Shown one piece after another: positions 1 to 8,163 of a stretch of DNA of 64,000 nucleotides (positions are counted from its first letter, which is position 1; each line of letters begins with the position of its first letter). A program made the translations under genes and the position numbers. Origin of the DNA: Ramlibacter sp. Lineage in GTDB: Bacteria; Pseudomonadota; Gammaproteobacteria; Burkholderiales; Burkholderiaceae_C. The notes beneath the pieces are model-generated. The model had not been told where the DNA came from. It made no database searches and saw only the letters and a program-made list of their open reading frames with translations. Location: contig JAHBZM010000001.1 in the NCBI GenBank assembly GCA_019635435.1, forward strand, positions 1,860,001-1,924,000. Direction: 5' to 3'.

Positions 1-2412
1 GGCCAGCGCGTGGCGCGCATGGTTGACCACGCCGGCCGGCATGCCCGCCAGCCGCGCCACCTGGATGCCGTAGCTGCGGCTGGCCGGGCCGGCCTGGATC
101 TCGTGCAAAAACACGATGTCGGCGCCCGACTCGGCGGCGCTCACGTGCACGTTCACGGCCGCATGGTGGCGGGCCGGAAACTCGGTGAGCTCGAAGTAGT
201 GGGTGGCGAACAAGGTATAGGCCTGGGTCTTGTCGTGCAGGTGCGCGGCAATGCCTGAAGCAAGGGCCAGGCCATCAAAGGTGCTGGTGCCCCGGCCGAT
301 CTCGTCCATGAGCACCAGCGACTGCGGCGTGGCGCTGTGCAGGATCTGCGCGGCCTCGGTCATTTCCAGCATGAAGGTGGACTGTGCGTTGGCCAGGTCG
401 TCGGCCGCGCCGATGCGGGTGTGGATGGCGTCCAGCGGCCCCAGCCGGCAGGCGCTGGCGGGCACATAGCTGCCCATGCTGGCGAGCAGGCTGATGATGG
501 CCACCTGGCGCATGTAGGTGCTCTTGCCGCCCATGTTGGGGCCGGTGATGACCTGCATGCGCTGCTTCGGGCCCAGGCGGGTGTCGTTGGCAATGAAGCT
601 GCCGCCCGAGGTTTCGGCCAGCCGCGCCTCGACCACCGGGTGGCGGCCCTGGGTGATGTCGATGCCGGGCTCGCGGCTGAACCGGGGCTGGCACCAGTTG
701 AGCGTGAGCGAGCGCTCGGCCAGCGCGCACAGCGTGTCCAGCGCGGCCAGCGCACCGGCCAGCCGGGTCAGCGCGGGCACAAAGGCCTGGAGCTGGTCCA
801 GCAGCTGCTCGTACAGCCACTTCTCGCGCGCCAGCGCGCGCTCCTGCGCGCTCAGGGCCTTGTCTTCAAAGGCCTTGAGCTCGGGCGTGATGAAGCGCTC
901 GGCGTTTTTCAGGGTCTGGCGGCGCCGGTAGTCGTCAGGCACCTTGTCGATCTGGCCCTGCGTGACCTCGATGTAGAAGCCGTGCACCTTGTTGAACTGC
1001 ACCCGCAGGTTGGCGATGCCGGTGCGGGCCTTTTCGCGGGTTTCGAGGTCGAGCAGAAAGCCGTCGCAGTTGGTCTGGATGGCGCGCAGCTCGTCCAGCT
1101 CGGCGTCAAAGCCGTGGGCGATCACGCCGCCGTCGCGCACCAGCGCGGCGGGCTCGTCAAGCAGGGCGCGGGCCAGCAGCGGCGCGCAGCCCGGCGGCGG
1201 CTGCAAATGGCCCGCGATCTGGGTCAAATAAGGCTCCAGTCCAGACAGGGCGGCCGCCAGCTGCTCTGATTTTTGTAGCGAAAACTGCAGCGCCACGAGT
1301 TCGCGCGGGCGCACCTGGCGCAGCGCGGTGCGTGCGGTGATGCGCTCCACATCGCTGGTGCCCTTGAGCGCGGCGCGCAGCGCCTGGCCCGGGCCGTCGC
1401 GCAGGGCGGCAATCGCCTGCAGCCGCTGCTGGGCCTGGCCGCGGTCGCGCCGCGGCTCGAGCAGCCAGCTGCGCAGCATGCGGCTGCCCATGCCGGTCAG
1501 GCAGGTGTCCAGCAGCGACAACAGCGTGGGCGCGTCCTCGCCGCGCAGGGTCTGGGTGAGCTCCAGGTTGCGCCGGGTGGTCTGGGGCAGGTCGATCAGT
1601 TCGTCGCTGCGCTGCACGCGCAGGCTGTGCAGGTGGCTCAGCGCCCGGCCCTGGGTGTGCTCGGCAAAGCCCAGCAGGGCGGCCGCGGCCGCATGGGCCA
1701 GCGGCACGTCGTCGGCCTGCCAGGCCGACAGGCTGGCGGCCTGCAGCTGTTCCAGCAGCTTGCGCTGGCCCAGCGCCGCGTCAAACTGCCACTCGGGCCG
1801 CTGCGTGAGCGACAGCGTGGCGCCCATGCGCAGCGCCTTGATGCGCTGCAGGAAGGGGGTGGTCACGTCGGCGCTGTACAGCAGCTCGCTGGGCGCGGTG
1901 CGCGCGACCCAGGTTTCGAGTTCATCGGCGGCGCATTCGGCCAGGTGCAGCTCGCCCTGCGTGAGGCTGAGCCAGGCCAGGCCCAGGCGGTGGCGCGGGC
2001 CCTGGTGCACGGCCAGCAGGATGGCCTCGGCCTTGTCGTTGAGCAGTTCCGTGTCGGTCAAGGTGCCGGGCGTGACCACCCGCACCACCTTGCGCTCCAC
2101 CGGCCCCTTGCTGGTGGCCACATCGCCCACCTGCTCGCAGATGGCCACCGACTCGCCCAGGCGGATCAGCCGCGCCAGGTAGTTCTCGACCGAGTGAAAC
2201 GGCACGCCGGCCATGACCACGGGCTCGCCGGCCGACATGCCGCGCCGGGTGAGCGTGATGTCGAGCAGGCGCGCGGCCTTCTCGGCGTCGGCCCAGAACA
2301 GCTCGTAGAAGTCGCCCATGCGGTAGAACAGCAGCGTGTCCGGAAAGTCCGCCTTGAGGCCCAGGTACTGGGTCATCATGGGGGTGTGCGGCGGGGCGTC
2401 GGGCTTGCTCAT
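1..2412 (-). CDS. mutS: DNA mismatch repair ATPase MutS (partial, C-terminus cut by window edge)
   Basis: MutS recognises mismatches and small loops and uses ATP to recruit MutL. The open frame of 804 codons runs off the window at base 1, so roughly the last 50-80 residues, with the end of the ATPase domain and the tetramerisation tail, are missing. The N-terminus reads MSKPDAPPHTPMMTQYLGLK and continues into the mismatch-binding block with the Phe-x-Glu signature (YRMGDFYELF). The Walker A motif GPNMGGKST is encoded near 520-545, followed by DEIGRGTSTFDG and the ATHYFELTE block. The start is the ATG at 2410-2412. Residues about 376-394 are encoded by a copy of a dispersed repeat (see 1231-1285), so this segment should differ from MutS of other families. 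Identity is secure. Confidence 0.97.
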   Translation of the reverse strand, partial: MSKPDAPPHTPMMTQYLGLKADFPDTLLFYRMGDFYELFWADAEKAARLLDITLTRRGMSAGEPVVMAGVPFHSVENYLARLIRLGESVAICEQVGDVATSKGPVERKVVRVVTPGTLTDTELLNDKAEAILLAVHQGPRHRLGLAWLSLTQGELHLAECAADELETWVARTAPSELLYSADVTTPFLQRIKALRMGATLSLTQRPEWQFDAALGQRKLLEQLQAASLSAWQADDVPLAHAAAAALLGFAEHTQGRALSHLHSLRVQRSDELIDLPQTTRRNLELTQTLRGEDAPTLLSLLDTCLTGMGSRMLRSWLLEPRRDRGQAQQRLQAIAALRDGPGQALRAALKGTSDVERITARTALRQVRPRELVALQFSLQKSEQLAAALSGLEPYLTQIAGHLQPPPGCAPLLARALLDEPAALVRDGGVIAHGFDAELDELRAIQTNCDGFLLDLETREKARTGIANLRVQFNKVHGFYIEVTQGQIDKVPDDYRRRQTLKNAERFITPELKAFEDKALSAQERALAREKWLYEQLLDQLQAFVPALTRLAGALAALDTLCALAERSLTLNWCQPRFSREPGIDITQGRHPVVEARLAETSGGSFIANDTRLGPKQRMQVITGPNMGGKSTYMRQVAIISLLASMGSYVPASACRLGPLDAIHTRIGAADDLANAQSTFMLEMTEAAQILHSATPQSLVLMDEIGRGTSTFDGLALASGIAAHLHDKTQAYTLFATHYFELTEFPARHHAAVNVHVSAAESGADIVFLHEIQAGPASRSYGIQVARLAGMPAGVVNHARHALA
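1231..1285 (-). repeat. Dispersed GCTA-hairpin element, copy 1, inside mutS
   Basis: On the minus strand this reads GCTACAAAAATCAGAGC, then a GC-rich middle, then TGGACTGGAGCC. It matches the layout of the six other copies in this window (GCTA-A/T-rich-TAGC, GC-rich core, GGACT-n-CAGCC). It is translated in frame within mutS. This is the most diverged copy. Confidence 0.6.
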
Positions 2413-2438
2413 TCAGGTGCGATGGGGTTGCCGGAATT

Positions 2439-3533
2439 CTAGGGGGTGGGTCGGTGCGGCGCGGGCACCTCTTCGGGCCGCGCGGCACCGGGTGGCGCGT
2501 CGCGCTCCATCAGGCGCAGCCGCGGCAGGTGCTGCGGGTATTCGCGCTGCATGAAGTCGATCAGCGCCTCGCGCACCTTGCAGCGCAGGTCGAACGCGGC
2601 GCCGGCCGACGGCGCGGTCACCAGCACGCGCAGCTGCATGGTGCGCTCGGTGGTGTCGGTCACCTGCAGCAGCACCACCCGGCGGTCCCACTCGGGCATG
2701 TCCTGGACCACGCGCTCGAGCTCGGCGCGCAGCGGCGCCAGCGGCATGCCAAAGTCCACGTGGAAGAACACCGAGCCCAGCAGCTGCGAACTGCTGCGCG
2801 TCCAGTTCTGGAACGGGTTCTCGATGAACCACTGCAGCGGGATGATGAGGCGGCGGTCGTCCCAGATGTGCAGCACCACGTAGGTGCCGGTGATCTCCTC
2901 GACCTTGCCCCATTCGCCTTGCACGATCAGCACGTCATCAATGCGGATCGGCTGCGCCAGGGCGATCTGCAGGCCTGCGATCAGGTTGCTGAACACCGGC
3001 CGCGCCGCGATGCCCGCGACGATGCCCACCACGCCGGCCGAGGCCAGCAGGCTGGCGCCCACCTGGCGCGCGCCGGGGAAGGTCATGAGCATCAGCGCCA
3101 CGCCGGCCAGCAGCGCAATGAACATGCCGGTGCGCGCGAGCACGCGGGCCTGGGTGTGGATGCGGCGGGCCTGCAGGTTGTCGGCCACGTTGAAGGGGTG
3201 CTCGTCGATCACGCCCTGGGCCAGCCCGCCGATGGCGCTGATGGCCAGCCAGGTGAAGCCGGCGATCAGCAGCAGGCCATTGAAATGGCGCACGCTCGCA
3301 ATGAAGCGCAGCTCATCGGGCGCGGCCTGCCAGACCAGCTGCAGCGCGATCACCGGCAGCACGAAACGCGCGGCGCGCTGGCAGCGCGTGACGATGGCGT
3401 GCACCAGGGGCGCCGACCGCGAGGCGCGCAGCAGCACGAGGCCGGCCACCCGGTGGGCGATCAGCGCCGCCAGCGCGGCCACGCCGGCCGCCAGGCCCGT
3501 GCCGAGCCAGGGTGTGGATGCCAAGAATTCCAT
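2439..3533 (-). CDS. MscS-family small-conductance mechanosensitive channel
   Basis: A 364-residue inner-membrane protein. The N-terminal 170 residues carry about five hydrophobic segments. The pore-lining helix and beta domain follow in the conserved stretch GIAARPVFSNLIAGLQIAL, QPIRIDDVLIVQGEWGKVEEIT and DDRRLIIPLQWF, which is diagnostic of the MscS superfamily. The C-terminal tail is polar and Pro-rich. It is longer than E. coli MscS (286 residues) because of extra N-terminal membrane helices. The family opens on membrane tension and releases solutes during hypo-osmotic shock; the solute preference here cannot be read from sequence. It lies 26 nt upstream of mutS on the same strand. Confidence 0.9.
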   Translation of the reverse strand: MEFLASTPWLGTGLAAGVAALAALIAHRVAGLVLLRASRSAPLVHAIVTRCQRAARFVLPVIALQLVWQAAPDELRFIASVRHFNGLLLIAGFTWLAISAIGGLAQGVIDEHPFNVADNLQARRIHTQARVLARTGMFIALLAGVALMLMTFPGARQVGASLLASAGVVGIVAGIAARPVFSNLIAGLQIALAQPIRIDDVLIVQGEWGKVEEITGTYVVLHIWDDRRLIIPLQWFIENPFQNWTRSSSQLLGSVFFHVDFGMPLAPLRAELERVVQDMPEWDRRVVLLQVTDTTERTMQLRVLVTAPSAGAAFDLRCKVREALIDFMQREYPQHLPRLRLMERDAPPGAARPEEVPAPHRPTP

Positions 3534-3610
3534 GGGAACGACCTCCTGCAGTGATCAGGGCAGGCCCCGCCAGGCGCGGGGGACGGGGGTGGGGCAGTGC
3601 CCGGGCGCGG

Positions 3611-4510
3611 TTACAGCGGTGCGTCGCCTTCGGCCGGGGCCGCGTCAGGCATGCCCAGCGGCTTGCGGGCCTGGCGCACCTGGGCCTTTTCGCCGGCACT
3701 GGCGAACTTGCTGTACTTGTGCAGCAGCGGCACCAGTTGGCCATAGACCCGCGGGTTGGCTGCCACGCACTCCTTCTGGTCCAGAAACTCCGACTCGCCC
3801 GTGAAGTTGCCGATCAGGCCGCCGGCCTCGGTGACCAGCAGCGAGCCCGCGGCGGCGTCCCAGGGGGACAGGCCGGTTTCAAAGAAGCCATCGGTGAAGC
3901 CCGCGGCCACATAGGCCAGGTCGAGCGCGGCGGCCCCGGGGCGGCGCAGGCCGGCGGTGCGCTGCATCACGTCGGCCATCATGGCCAGGTAGTTCTGGAA
4001 GTTGTCGCCCGGTCGGAACGGGAAGCCGGTGGAGATCAGGCACTGCTTGAGCTCGGTGCGCTTGCTCACGCGGATGCGGCGCTCGTTCATGTAGGCGCCG
4101 CGGCCCTTGGTGGCCGTGAACAGGTCGTTGCGCGTGGGGTCATAGATCACGGCCTGCTCGATCTTGCCCCGCACCGACAGCGCAATGCTCACGCAGTAGA
4201 CCGGAAAGCCGTGAATGAAGTTGGTGGTGCCGTCCAGCGGGTCGATGATCCAGACCGATTCGGCGTTCTGCGCGCCGTGCTGGGTGCCGGACTCCTCGGC
4301 CAGGATGCCGTGGTCGGGGTAGGCGGTGAGCAGGGTTTCGATGATGGCGGCTTCGCTGGCATGGTCGACTTCGGTGACGAAATCATTGACCTGCTTTTGC
4401 GAGATGCGCACGGCTTCGACGTCCAGCGCGGCGCGGTTGATGATGGCGCCGGCGGCGCGTGCGGCCTTGATGGCCACATTGAGCATGGGGTGCAGGTTGG
4501 CGGACGACAT
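3611..4510 (-). CDS. suhB: Inositol-1-monophosphatase family protein SuhB
   Basis: A 299-residue Mg2+-dependent phosphatase of the IMPase/FBPase superfamily. The metal-binding motifs are present: the conserved Glu in LAEESG, IDPLDGTTNF, and WDAAAGSLLVTEAGG near residues 215-230. Members hydrolyse inositol monophosphate; in proteobacteria SuhB also joins rRNA transcription antitermination complexes. The last 35 residues are a low-complexity basic then acidic tail. The start ATG at 4508-4510 gives MSSANLHPML, the usual N-terminus. The next 112 nt up to the DUF1330 gene hold nothing I can identify. It is adjacent to and convergent with trmJ relatives in many Burkholderiales; here the DUF1330/LysR pair lies between. 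Confidence 0.92.
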   Translation of the reverse strand: MSSANLHPMLNVAIKAARAAGAIINRAALDVEAVRISQKQVNDFVTEVDHASEAAIIETLLTAYPDHGILAEESGTQHGAQNAESVWIIDPLDGTTNFIHGFPVYCVSIALSVRGKIEQAVIYDPTRNDLFTATKGRGAYMNERRIRVSKRTELKQCLISTGFPFRPGDNFQNYLAMMADVMQRTAGLRRPGAAALDLAYVAAGFTDGFFETGLSPWDAAAGSLLVTEAGGLIGNFTGESEFLDQKECVAANPRVYGQLVPLLHKYSKFASAGEKAQVRQARKPLGMPDAAPAEGDAPL

Positions 4511-4622
4511 GAGTTGTTTGGAAGAACGAAGGGGCCAGCTCCGGCGATGCGGGGGCGCGAATGGACCCTATTTTCCCATGAAACCTGCCGTGTGCGCCCG
4601 CCGGCGCCGGCCCAAGGCACCG

Positions 4623-4910
4623 TCAGGCCCCCTGAATGATGATGAAGTCAGCGTCCGCGTGCTGCAGGCGGATGAGCCTGGCGGCGGTGTATTCCGGGCT
4701 CTGGTAGCAGGCCTGGGCGGTCGCGAAGTCGGCAAATTCGACTACGACGTTGCGTTCGCGCGCGTCGCCTTCCATGCACTCGTAGTGACCACCGCGCACG
4801 ATGAACTTCGCACCGAACTTCTCGAAGGCCGGCTTGGCCGCGGCGAGGTAGGCGGGATATCCCTGCGCGTTGCGCACCGATACCCGGACGATCCAGTAAC
4901 CCTTGGGCAT
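4623..4910 (-). CDS. DUF1330 domain protein (dimeric alpha/beta-barrel fold)
   Basis: A 95-residue protein of the DUF1330 family, which has the ferredoxin-like dimeric alpha/beta-barrel fold. MPKGYWIVRVSVRN at the N-terminus, FIVRGGHYECMEGD in the middle and VVVEFADFATAQACYQSPEY match the family. The start is set at the ATG 4908-4910 because AAAGGAG lies seven bases upstream; a longer open frame reaching 4955 has no ribosome binding site. The biochemical function of the family is unknown. It is divergently transcribed from a LysR regulator across a 107-nt AT-rich region with two palindromes, so it is probably the regulator's target. Confidence 0.85.
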   Translation of the reverse strand: MPKGYWIVRVSVRNAQGYPAYLAAAKPAFEKFGAKFIVRGGHYECMEGDARERNVVVEFADFATAQACYQSPEYTAARLIRLQHADADFIIIQGA

Positions 4911-4950
4911 GTGATTTCTCCTTTGGAAGCACGGACGATATCGAAACCAT

Positions 4951-4968
4951 TTCATTTTGAAAAATGAA
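4951..4968. promoter_or_regulatory. Perfect inverted repeat TTCATTTT-GA-AAAATGAA
   Basis: Eight-base arms separated by two bases, in the AT-rich divergent intergenic region between the DUF1330 gene and the LysR gene. The surrounding 60 bases are strikingly AT-rich compared with the rest of the window. It may be an operator or overlap the DUF1330 promoter; no function is proven. Confidence 0.5.
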
Positions 4969-4985
4969 TTATTAAAATGATTTTT

Positions 4986-5000
4986 ATCTCAATGAGAGAT
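4986..5000. promoter_or_regulatory. LysR-type operator candidate ATCTC-N5-GAGAT (T-N11-A box)
   Basis: The 15-base sequence ATCTCAATGAGAGAT has perfect five-base arms and fits both the ATC-N9-GAT and T-N11-A patterns typical of LysR-family binding sites. It is 17 bases before the LysR start codon and between the two divergent genes, as expected for an autoregulatory/activation site. Confidence 0.6.
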
Positions 5001-5017
5001 ACTAAAAAAGATGCTCC

Positions 5018-5878
5018 ATGGAACTGGCTGACCTGCAGATTTTTCTGGCCGTGGTGGAGGAAGGTGGCGTGACACGTGCCGCTGTCCGGCTGCACCGCGT
5101 GCAGTCCAACATCACCACCCGCATCCGCCTGCTCGAAGACAAGCTGGGCGTGGCCCTGTTCATCCGCCAGGGCAGGCGCCTGTACCTGTCGCCGCCGGGC
5201 CAGGTGCTGCTGGACTACGCGCGGCGGCTGCTGGCACTGGCCGACGAGGCGCGAGAGGCGGTGCGCGACAACCAGCCGCGCGGCCCCTTTGTGCTGGGGG
5301 CCATGGAAAGCACGGCCGCCGTGCGCCTGCCGGCGCCGCTGAGCGAGTTTGTGCGGCTGTACCCCAAGGTCCAGCTCGCGCTCAAGACCGGTAACCCGCA
5401 GCAGCTGGCCGCCGCCGTGCTGGCCGGCCGGCTGGACGCGGCGCTGGTGACCGGCCCGGTCGCGCCAGAGCTGTTCGAGAAAGTCACGGTGTTCAGCGAA
5501 AGTCTGGTCATCGTCGGGCCGGCGGGCCAGCCGCCGTTGGCCCGGGCCGGGGCAGCGTTGCCCGCTTCGATCGTGTCCTTCGAGCAGGGCTGCCCCCACC
5601 GGGCGCGGCTGGAGGCCTGGTACGCGCGGCGTGGCGGCATGCCGGCCCGTCCGGTGGAGATCACCTCCTACCACGCCATGCTGGGCTGCGTGGCCGCCGG
5701 CATGGGCATTGCGCTGGTGCCACGCGCCGTGCTCGACACCTTCCCGGGGCGCAGCAGCCTGAGCGAGCATGCCTTGCCCCGCGGCCTGGACCGCATGGCC
5801 ATCGACCTGGTCTGGCGCCGCGGCGCCCAGTCACCCAAGGTCGCGGGCCTGCTGGCGCTGCTCAAGCCGGTTCGCTGA
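5018..5878 (+). CDS. LysR-family transcriptional regulator
   Basis: A 286-residue LTTR. Residues 1-60 form the winged helix-turn-helix (MELADLQIFLAVVEEGGVTR, VQSNITTRIRLLEDKLGVALF); residues about 88-285 form the periplasmic-binding-protein-like effector domain. It is slightly short for the family (about 300). It is divergent from the DUF1330 gene with palindromic sites between. The C-terminal codons and stop are part of a 25-bp tandem duplication. The effector cannot be inferred. Confidence 0.92.
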   Translation: MELADLQIFLAVVEEGGVTRAAVRLHRVQSNITTRIRLLEDKLGVALFIRQGRRLYLSPPGQVLLDYARRLLALADEAREAVRDNQPRGPFVLGAMESTAAVRLPAPLSEFVRLYPKVQLALKTGNPQQLAAAVLAGRLDAALVTGPVAPELFEKVTVFSESLVIVGPAGQPPLARAGAALPASIVSFEQGCPHRARLEAWYARRGGMPARPVEITSYHAMLGCVAAGMGIALVPRAVLDTFPGRSSLSEHALPRGLDRMAIDLVWRRGAQSPKVAGLLALLKPVR

Positions 5879-5910
5879 GACAATCCTCAAGCCGGTTCGC
5901 TGAGACAATC
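5861..5910 (+). repeat. Perfect 25-bp tandem duplication across the LysR stop codon
   Basis: The 25 bases at 5861-5885, starting ctcaagccggttcgctgaga, are repeated exactly at 5886-5910. The first copy holds the last LysR codons and its TGA; the second fills the gap before trmJ. Each copy ends in GAGACAATC, a possible -10 region (GACAAT) that in the second copy lies 8 bases before the trmJ ATG. Confidence 0.9.
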
Positions 5911-5917
5911 CTGCCCC

Positions 5918-6658
5918 ATGCAGACCCGATTCATCCTCATCAACACCAGCCACGCCGGCAATGTGGGCGCGGCGGCGCGGGCCATGAAGGTCATGGGCTT
6001 TGACGACCTGGTGCTGGTGGCGCCGCGCTGGGCCAATGTGCTGCGCCGGGAAGAGACTATCCAGCGCGCCAGCGGCGCGCTCGATGTGCTGGAGAAGGCG
6101 CGCATCGTGGCCACGCTGGACGAGGCGCTGGAGGGCATCACCCACCTGTGCGCCACGGCCATGACGCCGCGCGACTTTGGCCCGCCCACGCGCGCGCCGC
6201 GCGAACATTTCGAGCAGCTGGCGCCGCAGGGGCAGGGCGTGGCCTTCCTGTTCGGCTCGGAGCGCTTTGGCATGAGCAATGACGATGTCTACCGCTGCCA
6301 CGTGGCGCTGAGCATCCCGACCAACCCCGGGTTTGGCTCGCTGAACCTGGGCGCGGCGATCCAGGTCATCGCCTACGAATGGCGCCTGGCGCTGGGCGGC
6401 TTTGGCGCGCCGGCCAGCCCCTCGACCGAGGCGGCGCAGGGCGGCGCCGCCGCCGATGCCCAGGCCGTGGCCGGGCTGCTGGCGCACTGGGAGCGTTCGC
6501 TGGTGGAGATCGGCTTCCTGGACCCGGCCGCGCCCAAGAAGCTGATGCCGCGCCTTAACCAGCTTTTCAACCGCGCGCAGGTGACCCCCGAGGAAGTCCA
6601 CATCCTGCGTGGTGTCGCCAAGGCCATGGCCGAAGCGGCCGGCGGAACAAGGCGATAG
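5918..6658 (+). CDS. trmJ: tRNA (cytidine/uridine-2'-O-)-methyltransferase TrmJ
   Basis: A 246-residue SPOUT-class methyltransferase of the TrmH group 1 family. The N-terminus reads FILINTSHAGNVGAAARAMK, followed by the SAM-binding trefoil-knot motifs GVAFLFGSERFGMSNDD and the SIPTNPGFGSLNLGAAIQV signature. TrmJ methylates the ribose at position 32 of several tRNAs. The C-terminal 80 residues are the usual TrmJ dimer extension with a low-complexity Ala/Gly stretch at about 168-185. There is no Shine-Dalgarno before the ATG. cysE follows after 9 nt on the same strand, suggesting cotranscription. Confidence 0.93.
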   Translation: MQTRFILINTSHAGNVGAAARAMKVMGFDDLVLVAPRWANVLRREETIQRASGALDVLEKARIVATLDEALEGITHLCATAMTPRDFGPPTRAPREHFEQLAPQGQGVAFLFGSERFGMSNDDVYRCHVALSIPTNPGFGSLNLGAAIQVIAYEWRLALGGFGAPASPSTEAAQGGAAADAQAVAGLLAHWERSLVEIGFLDPAAPKKLMPRLNQLFNRAQVTPEEVHILRGVAKAMAEAAGGTRR

Positions 6659-6667
6659 ACTGGCCGC

Positions 6668-7441
6668 ATGTTTGCCCGCCTCCGCTCCGACATCCAGTGC
6701 ATCCTCGACCGCGATCCTGCCGCGCGCAGCACGTGGGAGGTGGTCACGTGTTACCCCGGGCTGCACGCGATCTGGCTGCACCGCCCGGCGCACTGGTGCT
6801 GGCACAACGGCTTCAAGTGGCTGGGGCGGTTCATCTCGCACATCGCGCGCTGGGCCACGGGTATCGAGATCCACCCCGGCGCGAAGATCGGCGAGCGGGT
6901 GTTCTTCGACCATGCCATGGGCGTGGTGGTGGGCGAGACCGCCGAGATCGGCGATGGCTGCACCATCTACCAGGGCGTGACGCTGGGCGGCACCTCGCTC
7001 TACAAGGGCGAGAAGCGCCACCCCACGCTGGGCCGCGACGTGGTGGTGAGCGCGGGCGCCAAGGTGCTGGGCGGCTTTGTGGTGGGCGATGGCGCCAAGA
7101 TCGGCAGCAACGCGGTGGTGATCAAGCCGGTGCCGGCGGGCGCCACGGCCGTGGGCATTCCGGCGCGCATCATTCCTTCAAAGGCCGGCGAAAGCGCCGA
7201 CGTGACGCCGCAGCAGAAGAAGTTCAGCGCCTACGGCATCACGCTGGAGGACGACCCGCTGAGCCAGGCCATGAAGGGGCTGATCGACAGCGCGTCGGGC
7301 CAGGAGCACCAGATCGCGCTGCTGTGGCAGGCCATCGAAAAGCTGTCGGCCGGCGCGCCGCAGGGCGATTGCGTGCCTGCGGGCGCGGCGCGCGAGGAAT
7401 GCTTCGAGGCCGAGAAGCTGAACCAGCTGGTTGGCAAGTAG
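6668..7441 (+). CDS. cysE: Serine O-acetyltransferase CysE
   Basis: A 257-residue acetyltransferase that makes O-acetylserine from serine and acetyl-CoA, the first step of cysteine synthesis. The left-handed beta-helix hexapeptide repeats run from TGIEIHPGAKIGERVFFDHA (about residue 62) through GATAVGIPARII. The catalytic His/Asp region FFDHAMGVVVGET and the loop GGTSLYKGEKRHPTLG are present. This is the shorter CysE class, without the long N-terminal helical domain of the E. coli enzyme. The tail of about 80 residues after the helix probably contributes to cysteine feedback or cysteine synthase binding. It is convergent with the next gene; a GC hairpin (ccgcc-tgc-ggcgg) without a T-run lies just after the stop. 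Confidence 0.93.
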   Translation: MFARLRSDIQCILDRDPAARSTWEVVTCYPGLHAIWLHRPAHWCWHNGFKWLGRFISHIARWATGIEIHPGAKIGERVFFDHAMGVVVGETAEIGDGCTIYQGVTLGGTSLYKGEKRHPTLGRDVVVSAGAKVLGGFVVGDGAKIGSNAVVIKPVPAGATAVGIPARIIPSKAGESADVTPQQKKFSAYGITLEDDPLSQAMKGLIDSASGQEHQIALLWQAIEKLSAGAPQGDCVPAGAAREECFEAEKLNQLVGK

Positions 7442-7468
7442 GCCGCCTGCGGCGGCCCGCCACCCCGC

Positions 7469-8065
7469 TTACAGCAGGATCATCCCGCTGTCCGAGGGCG
7501 GCGGCAGCGGCTGGGGCTTGCCGGTCCTGGCCTCCTTGAGCTGGGCGAGTTCGTGCGCCAGCGCATGGTTGGACCGGTCGGCCTGGCGCAGCTTTTTGGT
7601 CATGGTGCGCAGGCGGTTGGTCAGGCGCGCGAGCAGCGTGGCCAGCAGCTTGTTGGCCTGCTGCGGGCTGGTGCGCGACAGCTCGGTCAGCGCGTCGCGC
7701 GTGAGCAGCGCGGCATCCACGTCGCTGGAGGCCTTGCAGGTGGCCGAGCGGGGCTCCCCGTCGAACAGGCCCATTTCGCCCAGCACGCTGCCGGCCCCGA
7801 CCACGCCCAGCACCAGGGAGTCCGCGCGCGACAGGCCTTCGTTTTCCACCACCACCTCGCCGCGCAGGATCAGCGCGAGGAAGTGGGTGTTGGTGGTGCC
7901 CTCCTGGATCAGCACATCACCGGCCTTGAACCGCTGCAGGCTCATGAGCTTGACGACGGCCAGCGCCGTGTCGGCATCCAGCTCCACCAGGGCCGATTTG
8001 GACGCCAGCAACTGGGCCACTTCATGGCGGGCCCAGACGCGTTTCTCGGTGACAAAGGGTTCCAT
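7469..8065 (-). CDS. Cyclic nucleotide-binding (CAP-like) domain protein
   Basis: A 198-residue protein: one cNMP-binding beta-barrel domain (about 35-150, with RFKAGDVLIQEG and GEMGLFDGEPRSATCKA) and a C-terminal helical, coiled-coil-like tail. No DNA-binding domain is visible. The start is set at MEPFVTEKR (8063-8065) because the neighbouring paralogue starts the same way (MESIITDKR); a longer open frame reaches 8137. In the phosphate-binding cassette the usual RSATV reads RSATC. It appears to be the last gene of a unit with its paralogue and the LysM-FecR gene. The ligand is unknown. Confidence 0.85.
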   Translation of the reverse strand: MEPFVTEKRVWARHEVAQLLASKSALVELDADTALAVVKLMSLQRFKAGDVLIQEGTTNTHFLALILRGEVVVENEGLSRADSLVLGVVGAGSVLGEMGLFDGEPRSATCKASSDVDAALLTRDALTELSRTSPQQANKLLATLLARLTNRLRTMTKKLRQADRSNHALAHELAQLKEARTGKPQPLPPPSDSGMILL

Positions 8066-8163
8066 CAGGGTCTCCAGGGCCGTGTGCGGGCCGGTGTGGC
8101 TGGTGAAGCGAAATGCGTGCCACCAGTGTAGGCGCAACGCATGACGGCGCTGCCGCGCGTGGC

